A stretch of 64,000 bases of DNA. It comes from Solirubrobacter phytolaccae (GTDB lineage: Bacteria > Actinomycetota > Thermoleophilia > Solirubrobacterales > Solirubrobacteraceae). Under the pieces are notes generated by a model. It made no database searches and was not told the origin of the DNA. It saw only the letters and a program-made list of their open reading frames with translations. Both the position numbers and the translations under genes were made by a program. Numbering within the stretch: the stretch's first letter is position 1; each line of letters begins with the position of its first letter. Below, piece by piece: positions 37,118 through 45,764 of the stretch. The stretch covers positions 1 to 64,000 of the forward strand of contig NZ_JAPDDP010000034.1 in assembly GCF_027587195.1 (NCBI RefSeq), written 5' to 3'.

Positions 37118-37833
37118 ATCCGCATCAGGTACTCGATGTGCGCGCGCATCGCCTTCTCGGCGGCCGCGGGCTGCTTGCGGCGCACCGCGCGCTGGATGTC
37201 GCGGTGCTGGCGCAGGATCTCGTCGGCGTCGGTGATCGCGCCGATCTCCTCGATCAGCCGCGGCTGCAGCACCTCGAGGATCCAGTCGGTGAACGCCGTC
37301 AGCAGCTGGTTGTCCGCCGCCCGGGCGAGCGTCTGGTGGAAGCGCGTGTCGGCGTCGCTGAACGACGGCGTGCCGGACTCGTGCCCGGTGGCGTCGTCGA
37401 TCGCCGCCTGCAGCTCGGCCGCGGTCTCGTCGGTGGCGTTGAGCGCCGCCAGCCCGGCCAGCGGCACCTCCAGGAACATCCGCGCGTCGAGCAGCTCGCC
37501 GAGCGAGACGCTCTCCGTGGCGAGCATCATCGAGATCGACTCGCTGACGTTGCGGCTCATCCCCTCACCCGCCGTGCGGGCGACGAAGATGCCGCCCGCG
37601 CGCCCGCGGCCGACGCGGATCAGGTGGGAGGAGGCGAGCAGCCGCAGCCCTTCGCGCAGCGTCGGACGGCTGACGCCGAACTCGGCGGCGAGCTCCTGCT
37701 CGGTGCCGATCCGGTCGCCCGGGCGCAGGCCCTCGCGCTCCAGGTAGCGGCGGATCTCGAGCGCGATCTGATGGCTGGCGTCGACGCTGGCGGGGGCGAA
37801 TCGGGGCTCAGGGAGCTCTGACGCGGACGACAT
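37099..37833 (-). CDS. FadR/GntR-family transcriptional regulator
   Basis: 244 residues from ATG 37833. Winged helix near residues 25-85 (IRRYLEREGLRPGDRIGTEQELAAEFGVSRPTLREGLRLL), then a helical FCD ligand domain with the metal-type residues DTRFHQTLARAADN and QHRDIQRAVRRKQPAAAEKAMRAHIEYL. FCD proteins sense carboxylic acids or acyl-CoA. The neighbouring isomerase/dehydrogenase pair is a plausible target. It lies 14 bp after the TetR gene on the same strand. Confidence 0.9.
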   Translation of the reverse strand: MSSASELPEPRFAPASVDASHQIALEIRRYLEREGLRPGDRIGTEQELAAEFGVSRPTLREGLRLLASSHLIRVGRGRAGGIFVARTAGEGMSRNVSESISMMLATESVSLGELLDARMFLEVPLAGLAALNATDETAAELQAAIDDATGHESGTPSFSDADTRFHQTLARAADNQLLTAFTDWILEVLQPRLIEEIGAITDADEILRQHRDIQRAVRRKQPAAAEKAMRAHIEYLMRIQRGDV

Positions 37834-37847
37834 CTGGGGCGGCAATC

Positions 37848-38477
37848 CTAGGTCTCGAAGGCGGACAAGCCCTCGCGCAGGAACGCGAGAGCGGTTTCGA
37901 AGGCGTCGGTGGCCGCGGCGTGATCGCGCGCGGCGTACGCGTTGACGGCCAGCAGCGCGCTCACGACCGATTCGGCGATGAGCTGCGCGGGCAAGGAGTC
38001 GGGCTGTTTGTCGAGGTCCTGGGCGATGCCGCGGGCGACGTGGCGCTTCATCGGCCGCATGTAGCGCCGCTGCAGGCCCCACAGGTCCTCGTCGCTGGCG
38101 ATCGCGGCCTCGCGCAGGCGCGGGAAATCGCCCTCGTCCTCGGCGCCCGGGTGCACGAGCCCGGCGTCGGCCCCGAGCTGGATCGACTCCTCGTCGCGGA
38201 GCCAGGCGCGCAGCACGTCGAACGTCTTCTCGTCGGGCGAGCGCTCCTCCAGCCGCAGCGCGAAGCGGTCGATCGCCGCCTGGTAGACGTCGAAGACGAT
38301 CCCTTCCTTGCTGGGGAAGTAGGTCGAGACCGTGCGCGGCGAGACCTCGGCCGCCTCGGCGATCGCCGGGAGCGTGGTGGCCGCGAAGCCGTCCCGGGCG
38401 AACAGGTCCAGAGCCACCCGGGTGATCGTCGCCCGGGTGCGTTCCTTCTTGCGCTCACGCAAGTTCGAAGTGGCCAC
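37848..38477 (-). CDS. TetR-family transcriptional regulator
   Basis: 209 residues from GTG 38477. N-terminal helix-turn-helix: RERKKERTRATITRVALDLF, GFAATTLPAIAEAAEVSPRTVSTYFPSKEGIVF, typical TetR. The C-terminal ligand domain is helical (ESVVSALLAVNAYAARDH). The divergent HD-GYP/HTH gene and an inverted repeat at 38501-38532 share its promoter region, suggesting autoregulation. Ligand unknown. Confidence 0.92.
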   Translation of the reverse strand: MATSNLRERKKERTRATITRVALDLFARDGFAATTLPAIAEAAEVSPRTVSTYFPSKEGIVFDVYQAAIDRFALRLEERSPDEKTFDVLRAWLRDEESIQLGADAGLVHPGAEDEGDFPRLREAAIASDEDLWGLQRRYMRPMKRHVARGIAQDLDKQPDSLPAQLIAESVVSALLAVNAYAARDHAAATDAFETALAFLREGLSAFET

Positions 38478-38500
38478 ACGCCAACCATACCCCTACTGAG

Positions 38501-38532
38501 TGCAATTCAACGCAAATCTGCGCCCAATTGCA
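38501..38532. promoter_or_regulatory. Inverted repeat in the TetR divergent region
   Basis: TGCAATT (38501-38507) and AATTGCA (38526-38532), 18 nt apart, in the unusually AT-rich 167-bp spacer between the TetR gene and the HD-GYP gene. Placed 24-55 bp before the TetR start, it is a candidate operator. The rest of the spacer (38533-38644) shows no further clear signal except GGGGAG before GTG 38645. Confidence 0.4.
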
Positions 38533-38644
38533 ACTTTGCGATGGCTTGCAGCGTTATGCTGGTGGCACCCGCTCCCGATCCGATGACCAGATTGAAATGC
38601 TTGAGCTTGATCCCACCCGACATCACCCATCTTTGGGGAGTAGC

Positions 38645-39811
38645 GTGACCGGGGAAGGTCGTCGGGGCATGGTGATCAGCTCGCACCTGCAGCGCTTGAG
38701 CGCCTACAGCGCGCTTCTCGCCGAGGCACTGGACGTCGAAGCCGACGGCGTGCGCGTGGCGAGCCGGCTGCACGACGTCGGGATGGCGGGAACGGCCGAC
38801 GCCGCCCTGACGAAGTCGGGCCCGCTCACGCGCGAGGAGCGGACCGAGATGCAGGAGCACACCGAGCTCGGATACGCCATGTTGGCGGGCTCCGGCGTCG
38901 ACGTGCTGGAGATCGCCGCGGAGATCGCCCTGACGCACCACGAGCGCTGGGACGGGACGGGCTACCCGCGCCGGCTCGAGGGCGACGACATCCCGATCAG
39001 CGGCCGGATCGTCGCGGTCGCCGACGCCTTCGACGCGCTCACCACCGACCGCGCCTACCGCACCGCCGGGTCCGTCGAAGACGCCGTCGAGGTGCTCCGC
39101 GCCGAGCGCAACCGGCAGTTCGACGCGCGCGTGGTCGACGCGTTCCTCGAGCACCTGGACGACGTGCGCGCGATCCTCGCGGAGTTCCCGGCGCCGGTCG
39201 AGGTCGTCGACCCCGCCCGCGACGGCGACGGCGCGCCGATGACGCTGCAGGCCGCCGCCGCGACGCTCGCGATCTCCCCCTCACGCCTGCGCCGCTGGGC
39301 CGACGAGGGCCGGATCTCCGCCGTCCGCACGGCGGGTGGGCACCGGCGCTTCCCGCTCGAGGCCGTGCGCAAGCTCGCGGCCGAGCGCGGTGTGCGACCG
39401 AACGTCCGCCCGGTCGAGCCGCCCGAGGAGCCGCTGCCGATCCTCGCGCAGCAGCTGCGTGGCTTCGGGGCGCAGATGGTGTCCGCGGCGGCCGCGGCCG
39501 TGTACCGCGAAGGCCCGCACGGCTGGTTCGCCTCCGAGCTGGCGCGCGAGGACCTCCGAGAGTGGATGAGCACGCTCGAGACGGCGTGCGAGCGGGGCGT
39601 CTACCCGCCCGTGCTGCAGGCCTCCGACGCGCTGATGAAGCACGCGCACTCACACGCGGCGAGCCTGCTCGAGCGCCACGCGTTCCTGGAGCGCTTCGGC
39701 CAGGTCGCGGTGCGGGCGCTCGTCCGTGCCGGCGCCGCGCGGACCGAGATCGCGTACACGCGGCGGCTGTTCACCGCGCTCCAGCAGGGTCTGCTGGAGA
39801 AACGCGGCTGA
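38645..39811 (+). CDS. HD-GYP domain protein fused to a MerR/excisionase-type HTH
   Basis: 388 residues from GTG 38645, selected for GGGGAG 5 nt upstream; a longer frame starts at 38528. The N-terminal HD-GYP domain has RLHDVGM (HD at 43-44), then HHERWDGTGYPRRLEG near 98-113 and ADAFDALTTDRAYR, so it may hydrolyse cyclic di-GMP. Residues about 200-250 form a DNA-binding helix-turn-helix (LAISPSRLRRWADEGRI, TAGGHRRFP). The last 130 residues are helical (QASDALMKHAHSHAASLLER). Fusion of a phosphodiesterase directly to a DNA-binding domain is unusual; targets unknown. Confidence 0.85.
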   Translation: MTGEGRRGMVISSHLQRLSAYSALLAEALDVEADGVRVASRLHDVGMAGTADAALTKSGPLTREERTEMQEHTELGYAMLAGSGVDVLEIAAEIALTHHERWDGTGYPRRLEGDDIPISGRIVAVADAFDALTTDRAYRTAGSVEDAVEVLRAERNRQFDARVVDAFLEHLDDVRAILAEFPAPVEVVDPARDGDGAPMTLQAAAATLAISPSRLRRWADEGRISAVRTAGGHRRFPLEAVRKLAAERGVRPNVRPVEPPEEPLPILAQQLRGFGAQMVSAAAAAVYREGPHGWFASELAREDLREWMSTLETACERGVYPPVLQASDALMKHAHSHAASLLERHAFLERFGQVAVRALVRAGAARTEIAYTRRLFTALQQGLLEKRG

Positions 39812-39812
39812 A

Positions 39813-40664
39813 TTACATGTGGTCGCCTTGCCCTGCCTCGAGCGGGGTCGGGCCGGCCATCGTCGCGCCGCCCTCCTGCCCGTCGGAGCTCGCGCGCGCC
39901 GGGCCGTAGTAGCGCCGCAGCCACGCGGCAAGCCCGTCGAGCCCGGGCATCAGCACGCGCTCGGTGATGTTCGCCTGGTCGAGGCGCTCGCGGATCTCGG
40001 CCTTCGCGTCGGGCGTGAGCAGCCACGCGTGCCACACGCCGGGGTTCGCGGCGAGCCACTGGTCCATGCCGGTGTTCGGGTCCGACATCGTCGACAGCAC
40101 GGCGGACTGGTTGACGATCCGGTCGTCCAGCGACGGCGGCTCGAAGAACAGCACGAACGGCTCGCCCTCGCCGAAGCGGTCGAGCACGTCCAGCGACGGC
40201 GCGTGCGCGGCGAGCAGCTCGGTCGTGAACACGGTCGCGCCCTCCGAGCCCAGCGCGGTCTTGAGCCCGAGCGGGAGCAGCTCGTGGGCGGCGGCGCAGT
40301 CCACCGCCCACACCACGGCCTCGTCCTCCGGGTGCGAGGCGGTTGCGAAGTGCGCGGCCACGAACGGCGAGAACGTCCAGTCGAGCAGGCGTGTCGGCAG
40401 GCCGTGGTGCTGCGCGAGTGACAACCAGTCCCACAGCGTCGGGCCCGGCCGCTCCCGGTGCGCGTACTTGCGGAAGTTGCGGATCAGGTGCCGCTCCAGC
40501 CGCGACGAGTCCTCCCCCAGTCGCGCGAGGCTGGGCACGTTCGAGTAGCTCGAACGCGCCAACCCGCGGAACACGAGCGACGAGTGCACGCGCTCGTCGG
40601 AGCCCGCCGCGCCCGCCGTGGCCACCGCGTCGTCGAACTCCCGCCAGGACGTGATCCGTTCCAC
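39813..40664 (-). CDS. FRG-domain protein
   Basis: 283 residues from GTG 40664. FRG signature SLVFRGLARSSYSNVPSLAR at about 29-48 and LAQHHGLPTRLLDWTFSPFVAAHFA near 85-109. The domain is widespread and named for its Phe-Arg-Gly; it is often found near mobile or defence genes, but no such genes are seen here. Activity is unknown. The C-terminus is charged and Gly-rich, probably disordered. Its stop lies 1 bp past the stop of the convergent HD-GYP gene. Confidence 0.85.
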   Translation of the reverse strand: MERITSWREFDDAVATAGAAGSDERVHSSLVFRGLARSSYSNVPSLARLGEDSSRLERHLIRNFRKYAHRERPGPTLWDWLSLAQHHGLPTRLLDWTFSPFVAAHFATASHPEDEAVVWAVDCAAAHELLPLGLKTALGSEGATVFTTELLAAHAPSLDVLDRFGEGEPFVLFFEPPSLDDRIVNQSAVLSTMSDPNTGMDQWLAANPGVWHAWLLTPDAKAEIRERLDQANITERVLMPGLDGLAAWLRRYYGPARASSDGQEGGATMAGPTPLEAGQGDHM

Positions 40665-40693
40665 CCCATCAACGTATTGGGTAGAGCCAAGAC

Positions 40694-41137
40694 ATGGCGA
40701 GAAACGAGCGCTTCATGTCGGCATCCCCCGAAGCGGTGTGGGCGGTGCTCGCCGATCCTCCCTCGTATGGGCACTGGGTCGTCGGCTCCAAGTACATCCG
40801 CGGCGCCGACGACACGTTCCCGGCGGCGGGAACCAAGCTCCACCACACGATCGGCGTCGGCCCGCTGACGCTCGACGACCACACCGAGGTGCTCGAGTCC
40901 GACCCGCCCCGGCGCCTGAAGCTGCGCGCGAAGGGCCGCCCGCTCGGCACGGCGTCCGTCGTGCTCGAGCTCGAGCCGCTCGACGGCGGCACCCAGGTCA
41001 CGATGCTCGAGGATCCCGACCAGCTCTGGACCCCGCTGAAGTACCTCCCGCCGGTGCAGATCGCGACCCGCATCCGCAACACGGAGTCACTGAAGCGACT
41101 CGAGGAGCTCGCCGTCGCGAAACCTAAAGCAACCTAA
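40694..41137 (+). CDS. SRPBCC (polyketide cyclase/dehydrase-like) family protein
   Basis: 147 residues from ATG 40694. START-like fold: ERFMSASPEAVWAVLADPPSYGHWVVGSK at the N-terminus, RRLKLRAKGRP, VVLELEPLDGGTQVTMLED in the central strands and a long C-terminal helix (TRIRNTESLKRLEELA). Such proteins bind hydrophobic ligands; no specific one can be named. The last five codons (KPKAT) and stop lie inside the AT-rich palindrome 41125-41165, so the native C-terminus may have been changed by insertion of that element. Confidence 0.85.
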   Translation: MARNERFMSASPEAVWAVLADPPSYGHWVVGSKYIRGADDTFPAAGTKLHHTIGVGPLTLDDHTEVLESDPPRRLKLRAKGRPLGTASVVLELEPLDGGTQVTMLEDPDQLWTPLKYLPPVQIATRIRNTESLKRLEELAVAKPKAT

Positions 41138-41165
41138 AAGGGTCAGACCCCTTTAGGTTGCTTTA
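41125..41165. repeat. 41-bp AT-rich near-perfect palindrome
   Basis: Two 20-nt arms with one mismatch around a central A: left arm begins TAAAGCAACCTAAA, core GGGTC-A-GACCC, right arm ends TTTAGGTTGCTTTA. It is far AT-richer than its surroundings. It overlaps the last codons and stop of the SRPBCC gene and ends 40 bp before the PhoX-like gene. The T-rich right arm makes it a good terminator. The symmetric core also resembles REP-type palindromes, a possibility I cannot test. Confidence 0.7.
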
Positions 41166-41205
41166 TCTTCTCGAGGGTCCTGCACGACCCTTGGGAGGGA
41201 GCGGC

Positions 41206-42717
41206 ATGGAGACAGGGTTCGATCGGCGTACGTTCCTCGTGCGCACCGGCGGCGGGCTGATGAGCCTGGGCGCGCTCGAGCGACTGGTGGCGCGCGACGC
41301 TCGCGCGCAGGAGGGCCGCGGCGGCGGCGCGCAGCCGTACGGTCCGCTGCGCCGGACGCGCGACCAGCGGGGCGTCGAGGTGCTCGCGCTGCCCGCGGGC
41401 TTCACGTACGTCACGTTCAGCCACAGCGGCTCGAAGATGGCCGACGGCAACCCGACGCCGCTGGCGCTCGACGGGATGGGCTCGTTCCCGGGCGGTCGGC
41501 GGCGCGGCCATCACGGCACCGACCTCGTGCGGCTCGTCCGCAACAGCGAGGACCGCAACCCCGCGGGCACAGTCGGCGGGCTGCTCGGCGACCGCACGAA
41601 GGCTTACGACCCGACGGGCTACGGAGGGACGAGCACGCTGGTCTACGACGAGCGCCGGCGCGTGCTCGTCGAGGACTTCGTCAGCCTCAACGGCACGATC
41701 GTCAACTGCGCCGGCGGCATCTCCTACCGCGGCAAGTACTGGCTCACGGGCGAGGAGTCGGTCGGCGGCCCGGAGGCGTCCGACGCCACGCAGCGCTTCG
41801 CCAAGCGCCACGGCTACCTGTTCCAGACCCCGGTCGACCGCGACCCGGGCGAGCTCCGGCCGGGGGTGCCGATCAAGGCCGCCGGCCGCTTCTCGCACGA
41901 GGCCGCGGCCGTCGACCAGCGCACCGGCATCGTCTACGAGACCGAGGACCCGGGCTCCGGCGTCGGCGGGGGCTTCTACCGCTACACGCCCAAGCGCCCC
42001 GACGACCTGGCCGCGGGCGGCACGCTGGACATGCTCGCCATCCAGGGACGCCCGCAGATCGACCTGCGCCAGGGCCGTCGCCGCGGTGAGCGGCTGCCGG
42101 TCAGCTGGGTGCGGATCGAGGACCCGGACCCCGCCGTCATGGGCATCGCCGACCCCAGGAGCACGTTCAACCAGGGCTGGGCGAAGGGCGGCGCGAAGTT
42201 CAACCGGCTCGAGGGCTGCTGGGAGGACGACAGCACGATCTTCTTCGTCTCCACCAGCGGGGGCGACGCCAAGAACGGCGACGTCAACACCGACGGCTAC
42301 GCGGAGGGCTTTGGGCAGGTGTGGGCGTACCGGGCCGAGCACCGGGGCGGCGGCACGCTGACGCTCGTGTACGAGTCGCCGTCCGGCGCCGAGTGCGACT
42401 CGCCCGACAACCTCACCGTCACGCCGCGCGGCGGGCTCATCGCGTGCGAGGACGATGCGTCGTCCGCGCTCGTGGACACGCACCCGCTCGCCCCGGGGAT
42501 CGAGCACGTCAACCGCCTGATCGGGATCACGCCGCGCGGGCAGGCGTTCGAGCTCGCGGTCAACGTCCTCAACGGCTCCGAGCTGGCGGGCGTGAGCTTC
42601 AGCCCGAGCGGCCGGACGCTGTTCTTCAACCTGTTCGGCCGGGCCCGGTTCGACGAGGACCCGGTGGAGGGAATGACCTGCGCGGTGACCGGGCCGTGGC
42701 ACCGCGGCCCCCTATAG
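41206..42717 (+). CDS. PhoX-like (DUF839) secreted phosphatase family protein
   Basis: 503 residues from ATG 41206 with GGGAGGGA upstream. N-terminus DRRTFLVRTGGGLMSLGALERL fits a twin-arginine signal. The body has the DUF839 pattern: YGGTSTLVYDERRRVLVED, SLNGTIVNCAGG, WLTGEESVGG, FSHEAAAVDQRTGIVYETED, GGGFYRYTP and GLIACEDDASSA. PhoX enzymes are iron/calcium alkaline phosphatases exported folded by Tat, which fits this signal. Metal ligands cannot be verified without alignment, so it may be a non-phosphatase homologue. Confidence 0.82.
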   Translation: METGFDRRTFLVRTGGGLMSLGALERLVARDARAQEGRGGGAQPYGPLRRTRDQRGVEVLALPAGFTYVTFSHSGSKMADGNPTPLALDGMGSFPGGRRRGHHGTDLVRLVRNSEDRNPAGTVGGLLGDRTKAYDPTGYGGTSTLVYDERRRVLVEDFVSLNGTIVNCAGGISYRGKYWLTGEESVGGPEASDATQRFAKRHGYLFQTPVDRDPGELRPGVPIKAAGRFSHEAAAVDQRTGIVYETEDPGSGVGGGFYRYTPKRPDDLAAGGTLDMLAIQGRPQIDLRQGRRRGERLPVSWVRIEDPDPAVMGIADPRSTFNQGWAKGGAKFNRLEGCWEDDSTIFFVSTSGGDAKNGDVNTDGYAEGFGQVWAYRAEHRGGGTLTLVYESPSGAECDSPDNLTVTPRGGLIACEDDASSALVDTHPLAPGIEHVNRLIGITPRGQAFELAVNVLNGSELAGVSFSPSGRTLFFNLFGRARFDEDPVEGMTCAVTGPWHRGPL

Positions 42718-42776
42718 GACAAGCGGCTGCGCGCCTTTGCGTCATGAGCAAGCAATAGGTGGGTAAGCCGTTCCGT

Positions 42777-43490
42777 ATGACAGAACCGGACCGACCATTG
42801 GCGGTCGTGACCGGCGCCTCCAGCGGCATAGGGCTGGAGTTGGCTCGCCAGTTCTCCAAGCACGGCTTCGACCTCGTCGTCGCGGCTCGCGCACCCGCCG
42901 TCCATGCCGTCGCCGTCGACCTCGACGCCGAGTCCGTCGAGGTCGACCTCGCGACCCCTGAGGGCGTCCTCGCGCTGCACGAGCGCCTCCGGCACCGCCC
43001 GGTCACCGCCCTCGCGCTGAACGCCGGCGTCACCGCCCGCAGCGACGACCTCGACCGCGAGCTGGAGCTCGTCGACCTCGACGTCCGCTCGCTCGTGCAC
43101 CTCGCGCGCCTGCTCACCGGCGAGATGGCGGCGCGCGGACGCGGACGCGTGCTGGTGACGGCCTCGATCGGCGAGGCCTTCCCCGGCCGATACCAGGCGG
43201 CGTACACCGCGAGCAAGGCGTTCGCCCGCGCGTTCGGGATCGGCCTGCGCCACGAGCTGCGCGACCACGGCGTCAGCGTCACCGTGCTCGAGCCGGACGC
43301 GCCCGCCGAGAGCGCGGCCCCGACCGACGCTCCCTCCCACGTCGCCTCGCAGGCCTTCGAGGCGCTGATGGCCGGCCGCGAGACGGTGGTCGCGCCGTCG
43401 ATCACGAAGCAGGCCACGCACTTCGTCAGCCGCGTGCTGCCGGCCGCCGTGACGGCGCGCGTGAGCGGCCTGCTCAGCCGGCCCCGCTAG
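42777..43490 (+). CDS. Short-chain dehydrogenase/reductase
   Basis: 237 residues from ATG 42777 (AGGTGG upstream); GTG 42759 is an alternative. VVTGASSGIGLELARQF binds NAD(P), LALNAGV replaces NNAG, VLVTASIGE supplies Ser and YTASKAFARAF the Tyr-x3-Lys pair. It resembles DltE-type oxidoreductases. Substrate unknown. It converges on the PaaI gene with shared CTAG stops. Confidence 0.88.
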   Translation: MTEPDRPLAVVTGASSGIGLELARQFSKHGFDLVVAARAPAVHAVAVDLDAESVEVDLATPEGVLALHERLRHRPVTALALNAGVTARSDDLDRELELVDLDVRSLVHLARLLTGEMAARGRGRVLVTASIGEAFPGRYQAAYTASKAFARAFGIGLRHELRDHGVSVTVLEPDAPAESAAPTDAPSHVASQAFEALMAGRETVVAPSITKQATHFVSRVLPAAVTARVSGLLSRPR

Positions 43491-43891
43491 CGCGGCCGCA
43501 CCGCGATCGTCACGCGGCTCACCGCGACGACCCGCCCCTCGCCGTCCGTGTGGTCGACGTCCCAGACCCAGGTCGTGCGCCCGCGGTGGCGTGCCCGGGC
43601 GCGCGCGGTGATCCAGTCGCCGCGCGCGGGCTTGAGGAAGCTCGTCTCGTTCGAGGAGCCCATCGCCGCGAAGCCGTCCGGATGCACGACCGCCACCGTC
43701 GCCTCGGTGGCAATCATCTCGGCCAGCGCCGCGTACGCGCCGCCGTGCACGAGCCCGAAGCGCTGGCGCACGCGGTCGGCGACCGGGAAGCGCGCCTCCG
43801 CCTCCCCGTCGCCGATCGACACCACCTGAAAGCCGAGGACGCCGTCGAGGCAGTCCTCCTCCCCGACGACCTCGCCGCCGACCTTGGGCAT
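43487..43891 (-). CDS. PaaI-type hotdog thioesterase
   Basis: 134 residues. Hotdog fold with RFGLVHGGAYAALAEMIATEATVA (the HGG motif and the acidic Glu/Thr helix) and GSSNETSFLKPARGDWITARARARHRGRTTWVWDV. Hydrolyses acyl- or aryl-CoA; in phenylacetate systems it removes dead-end CoA esters. It begins 2 bp after the feruloyl-CoA synthetase stop on the same strand, so it may release CoA from cinnamoyl- or benzoyl-type thioesters made by that enzyme. Confidence 0.9.
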   Translation of the reverse strand: MPKVGGEVVGEEDCLDGVLGFQVVSIGDGEAEARFPVADRVRQRFGLVHGGAYAALAEMIATEATVAVVHPDGFAAMGSSNETSFLKPARGDWITARARARHRGRTTWVWDVDHTDGEGRVVAVSRVTIAVRPR

Positions 43892-43893
43892 CC

Positions 43894-45714
43894 CTACGGG
43901 CAGATGATCACCTCCGCGCTCGGCCGCTCGGAGAACAGCGCGTCGACGAACGCGCCCCGCCGCTGCAGCGCCGCGCGCTGGTTGACGTAGCCCTTGTCGG
44001 TGATCTCGTTCGCGTCCAGCGACGGCGGCTCCGCCAGCAGCACGACGCGCTCCACGCGGGTCGAGGAGCCGGGGTGCTCGCGGTTGTAGGCCTGCAGCCG
44101 CTCACGCACGAACGCGTGGATCTTCGGCGAGGAGATCAGCGTCTCCATCTCCGCGTCCGCCGCCTCGCCGATCTCGCGCGCCGCACCCGGGTTCATCCAC
44201 GCCAGCAGCCCCACGTAGTCGCGGTCGTGGCCGCAGACCACGGCGTCCATCAGCAGCGGCGAAGCGGCCGCGAGCGCTTTCACGCGCAGGGTCCCCACGG
44301 ACACGAACGTACCGGTGAGCAGCTTGAAGTCCTCGACGACCCGACCGTCGAACACGACGCCCTGGTTGGGGTCATCGGGGTCCTCGAGCTTGCCCGCGTC
44401 CCCCGTCCGGTACCAGCCGTCCTCGTCGAACGCCTTCGCGGTGAGGTCGGGCTGGCCGAGGTAGCCGGGCGTGACGTTCGGGCCCTTCACGCGCATCTCG
44501 AGCTTGCCCTCGACCGGCACGAGCTTGAGCTCCACGCCCGGCACGGGCACGCCGATCACGCCCGCGCGGTCGATCGGGAAGTGGGCCGCGGTGGCCAGCG
44601 GCGACGTCTCGGTCAGGCCCCACGAGGAGGTCATCATCACCGGCTCGCCGCGCGCCTCGCGAGCGACCGCCTCCAGCCGCGTCCACAGGTCCTGCGGGAG
44701 CGCGGCGGCGGCGTAGAAGATCAGGTCCAGGCGCTCGAAGAACTTCGCGCGCAGCGCCTCGTCGCGCTCGAGGAACGGCAGCAGCGCGCCGTAGCCCGCG
44801 GGCACGTTGAAGTAGATCGTCGGCGCGACCTCCGTCAGGTTCTTGACCGTGATCGGCATCAGCGGCGGCGCCGGGCGGCCGGCGTCGATGTAGAGCGTGC
44901 CGCCGCGCTTGAGGATCAGGTTGAAGTTGTGGTTGCCGCCGAACGTGTGGTTCCACGGCAGCCAGTCCACGAGCACGGGCGGCGTGCCGGCCGTGAACGG
45001 CCAGATCTGCGCGAGCGACTGCTGGTTGGCGCCCAGCATCCCGTGCGTGTTGATCACGCCCTTGGGCATCGCCGTCGAGCCCGACGTGAACAGGATCTTG
45101 GCCACGCTGTCGGGACCGACGGACTCGAGCGCGTCCTCGACGTCCATCGACGGCCGCGTCTCCAGCAGCTCGCCGAAGTGCGTCGCGCCGGTGCCGCTGG
45201 AGAGGACGAGCTCGGCGCCGCCGAAGTCCACCGCGGACAGCACGCCGCTGAACGGCCCGGCGTCCGACGCGTACACGAGGCCGGGCTTCACGAGCGCCGC
45301 GATGTGCTTGACCTTGCTGTAGGTCTGGCTCATCAGCGAGTACGCCGGCGAGACCGGCGCGACGGGCACGCCGGCGAGGAACGCCCCTAAGGTCAGCAGC
45401 GCGTGGTCGATCGCGTTGCCCGACAGGATCAGCAGCGGGCGCTGGGGACCAAGGCCGCGGTCGAGCAGCGCCTGCGCGACGCTGTTCGCCTTGCGCCCGG
45501 CCTCACCCCACGTGAGCTCGATCCAGTCTCCCTCCGGACCGCGCTCGGCGAGGAACAGCCGGTCGGGAGCCTCGCGCGCCCAGTGGCGCAGCAGCAGGCC
45601 AAGGCTCGCCTCATAGGGCTCGAGCTCCACCTCCGACCGCAGGATCAGGCTGCCGTCGGGCGCGCCCGAGGCGACGATCCGGGGCGCCGCCAGCGCAGGC
45701 TGGACAACCGTCAT
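43894..45714 (-). CDS. fcs: Feruloyl-CoA synthetase-type ligase
   Basis: 606 residues from ATG 45714 (GGAGGAGGGAGAG upstream). ANL superfamily: KILFTSGSTAMPKGVINTH is the ATP loop, DWLPWNHTFGGNHNFN is characteristic of the feruloyl-CoA synthetase branch, SSWGLTETSP, GWYRTGDAG and VFDGRVVEDFKLLTGTFVS (hinge) follow. Activates hydroxycinnamates to CoA esters. Downstream lies a PaaI thioesterase, upstream an aldehyde dehydrogenase that could oxidise the aldehyde released from such CoA esters, but no feruloyl-CoA hydratase/lyase is adjacent. Confidence 0.88.
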   Translation of the reverse strand: MTVVQPALAAPRIVASGAPDGSLILRSEVELEPYEASLGLLLRHWAREAPDRLFLAERGPEGDWIELTWGEAGRKANSVAQALLDRGLGPQRPLLILSGNAIDHALLTLGAFLAGVPVAPVSPAYSLMSQTYSKVKHIAALVKPGLVYASDAGPFSGVLSAVDFGGAELVLSSGTGATHFGELLETRPSMDVEDALESVGPDSVAKILFTSGSTAMPKGVINTHGMLGANQQSLAQIWPFTAGTPPVLVDWLPWNHTFGGNHNFNLILKRGGTLYIDAGRPAPPLMPITVKNLTEVAPTIYFNVPAGYGALLPFLERDEALRAKFFERLDLIFYAAAALPQDLWTRLEAVAREARGEPVMMTSSWGLTETSPLATAAHFPIDRAGVIGVPVPGVELKLVPVEGKLEMRVKGPNVTPGYLGQPDLTAKAFDEDGWYRTGDAGKLEDPDDPNQGVVFDGRVVEDFKLLTGTFVSVGTLRVKALAAASPLLMDAVVCGHDRDYVGLLAWMNPGAAREIGEAADAEMETLISSPKIHAFVRERLQAYNREHPGSSTRVERVVLLAEPPSLDANEITDKGYVNQRAALQRRGAFVDALFSERPSAEVIICP

Positions 45715-45764
45715 CTCTCTCCCTCCTCCAATGAGCCTCTCTCAGGGCTCGAACATACAGCCAC

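Noticed and set aside
39813-40664. FRG protein as part of a defence island
   Set aside because: Neighbours are HD-GYP/HTH and SRPBCC genes; no nuclease, toxin or phage gene is present.
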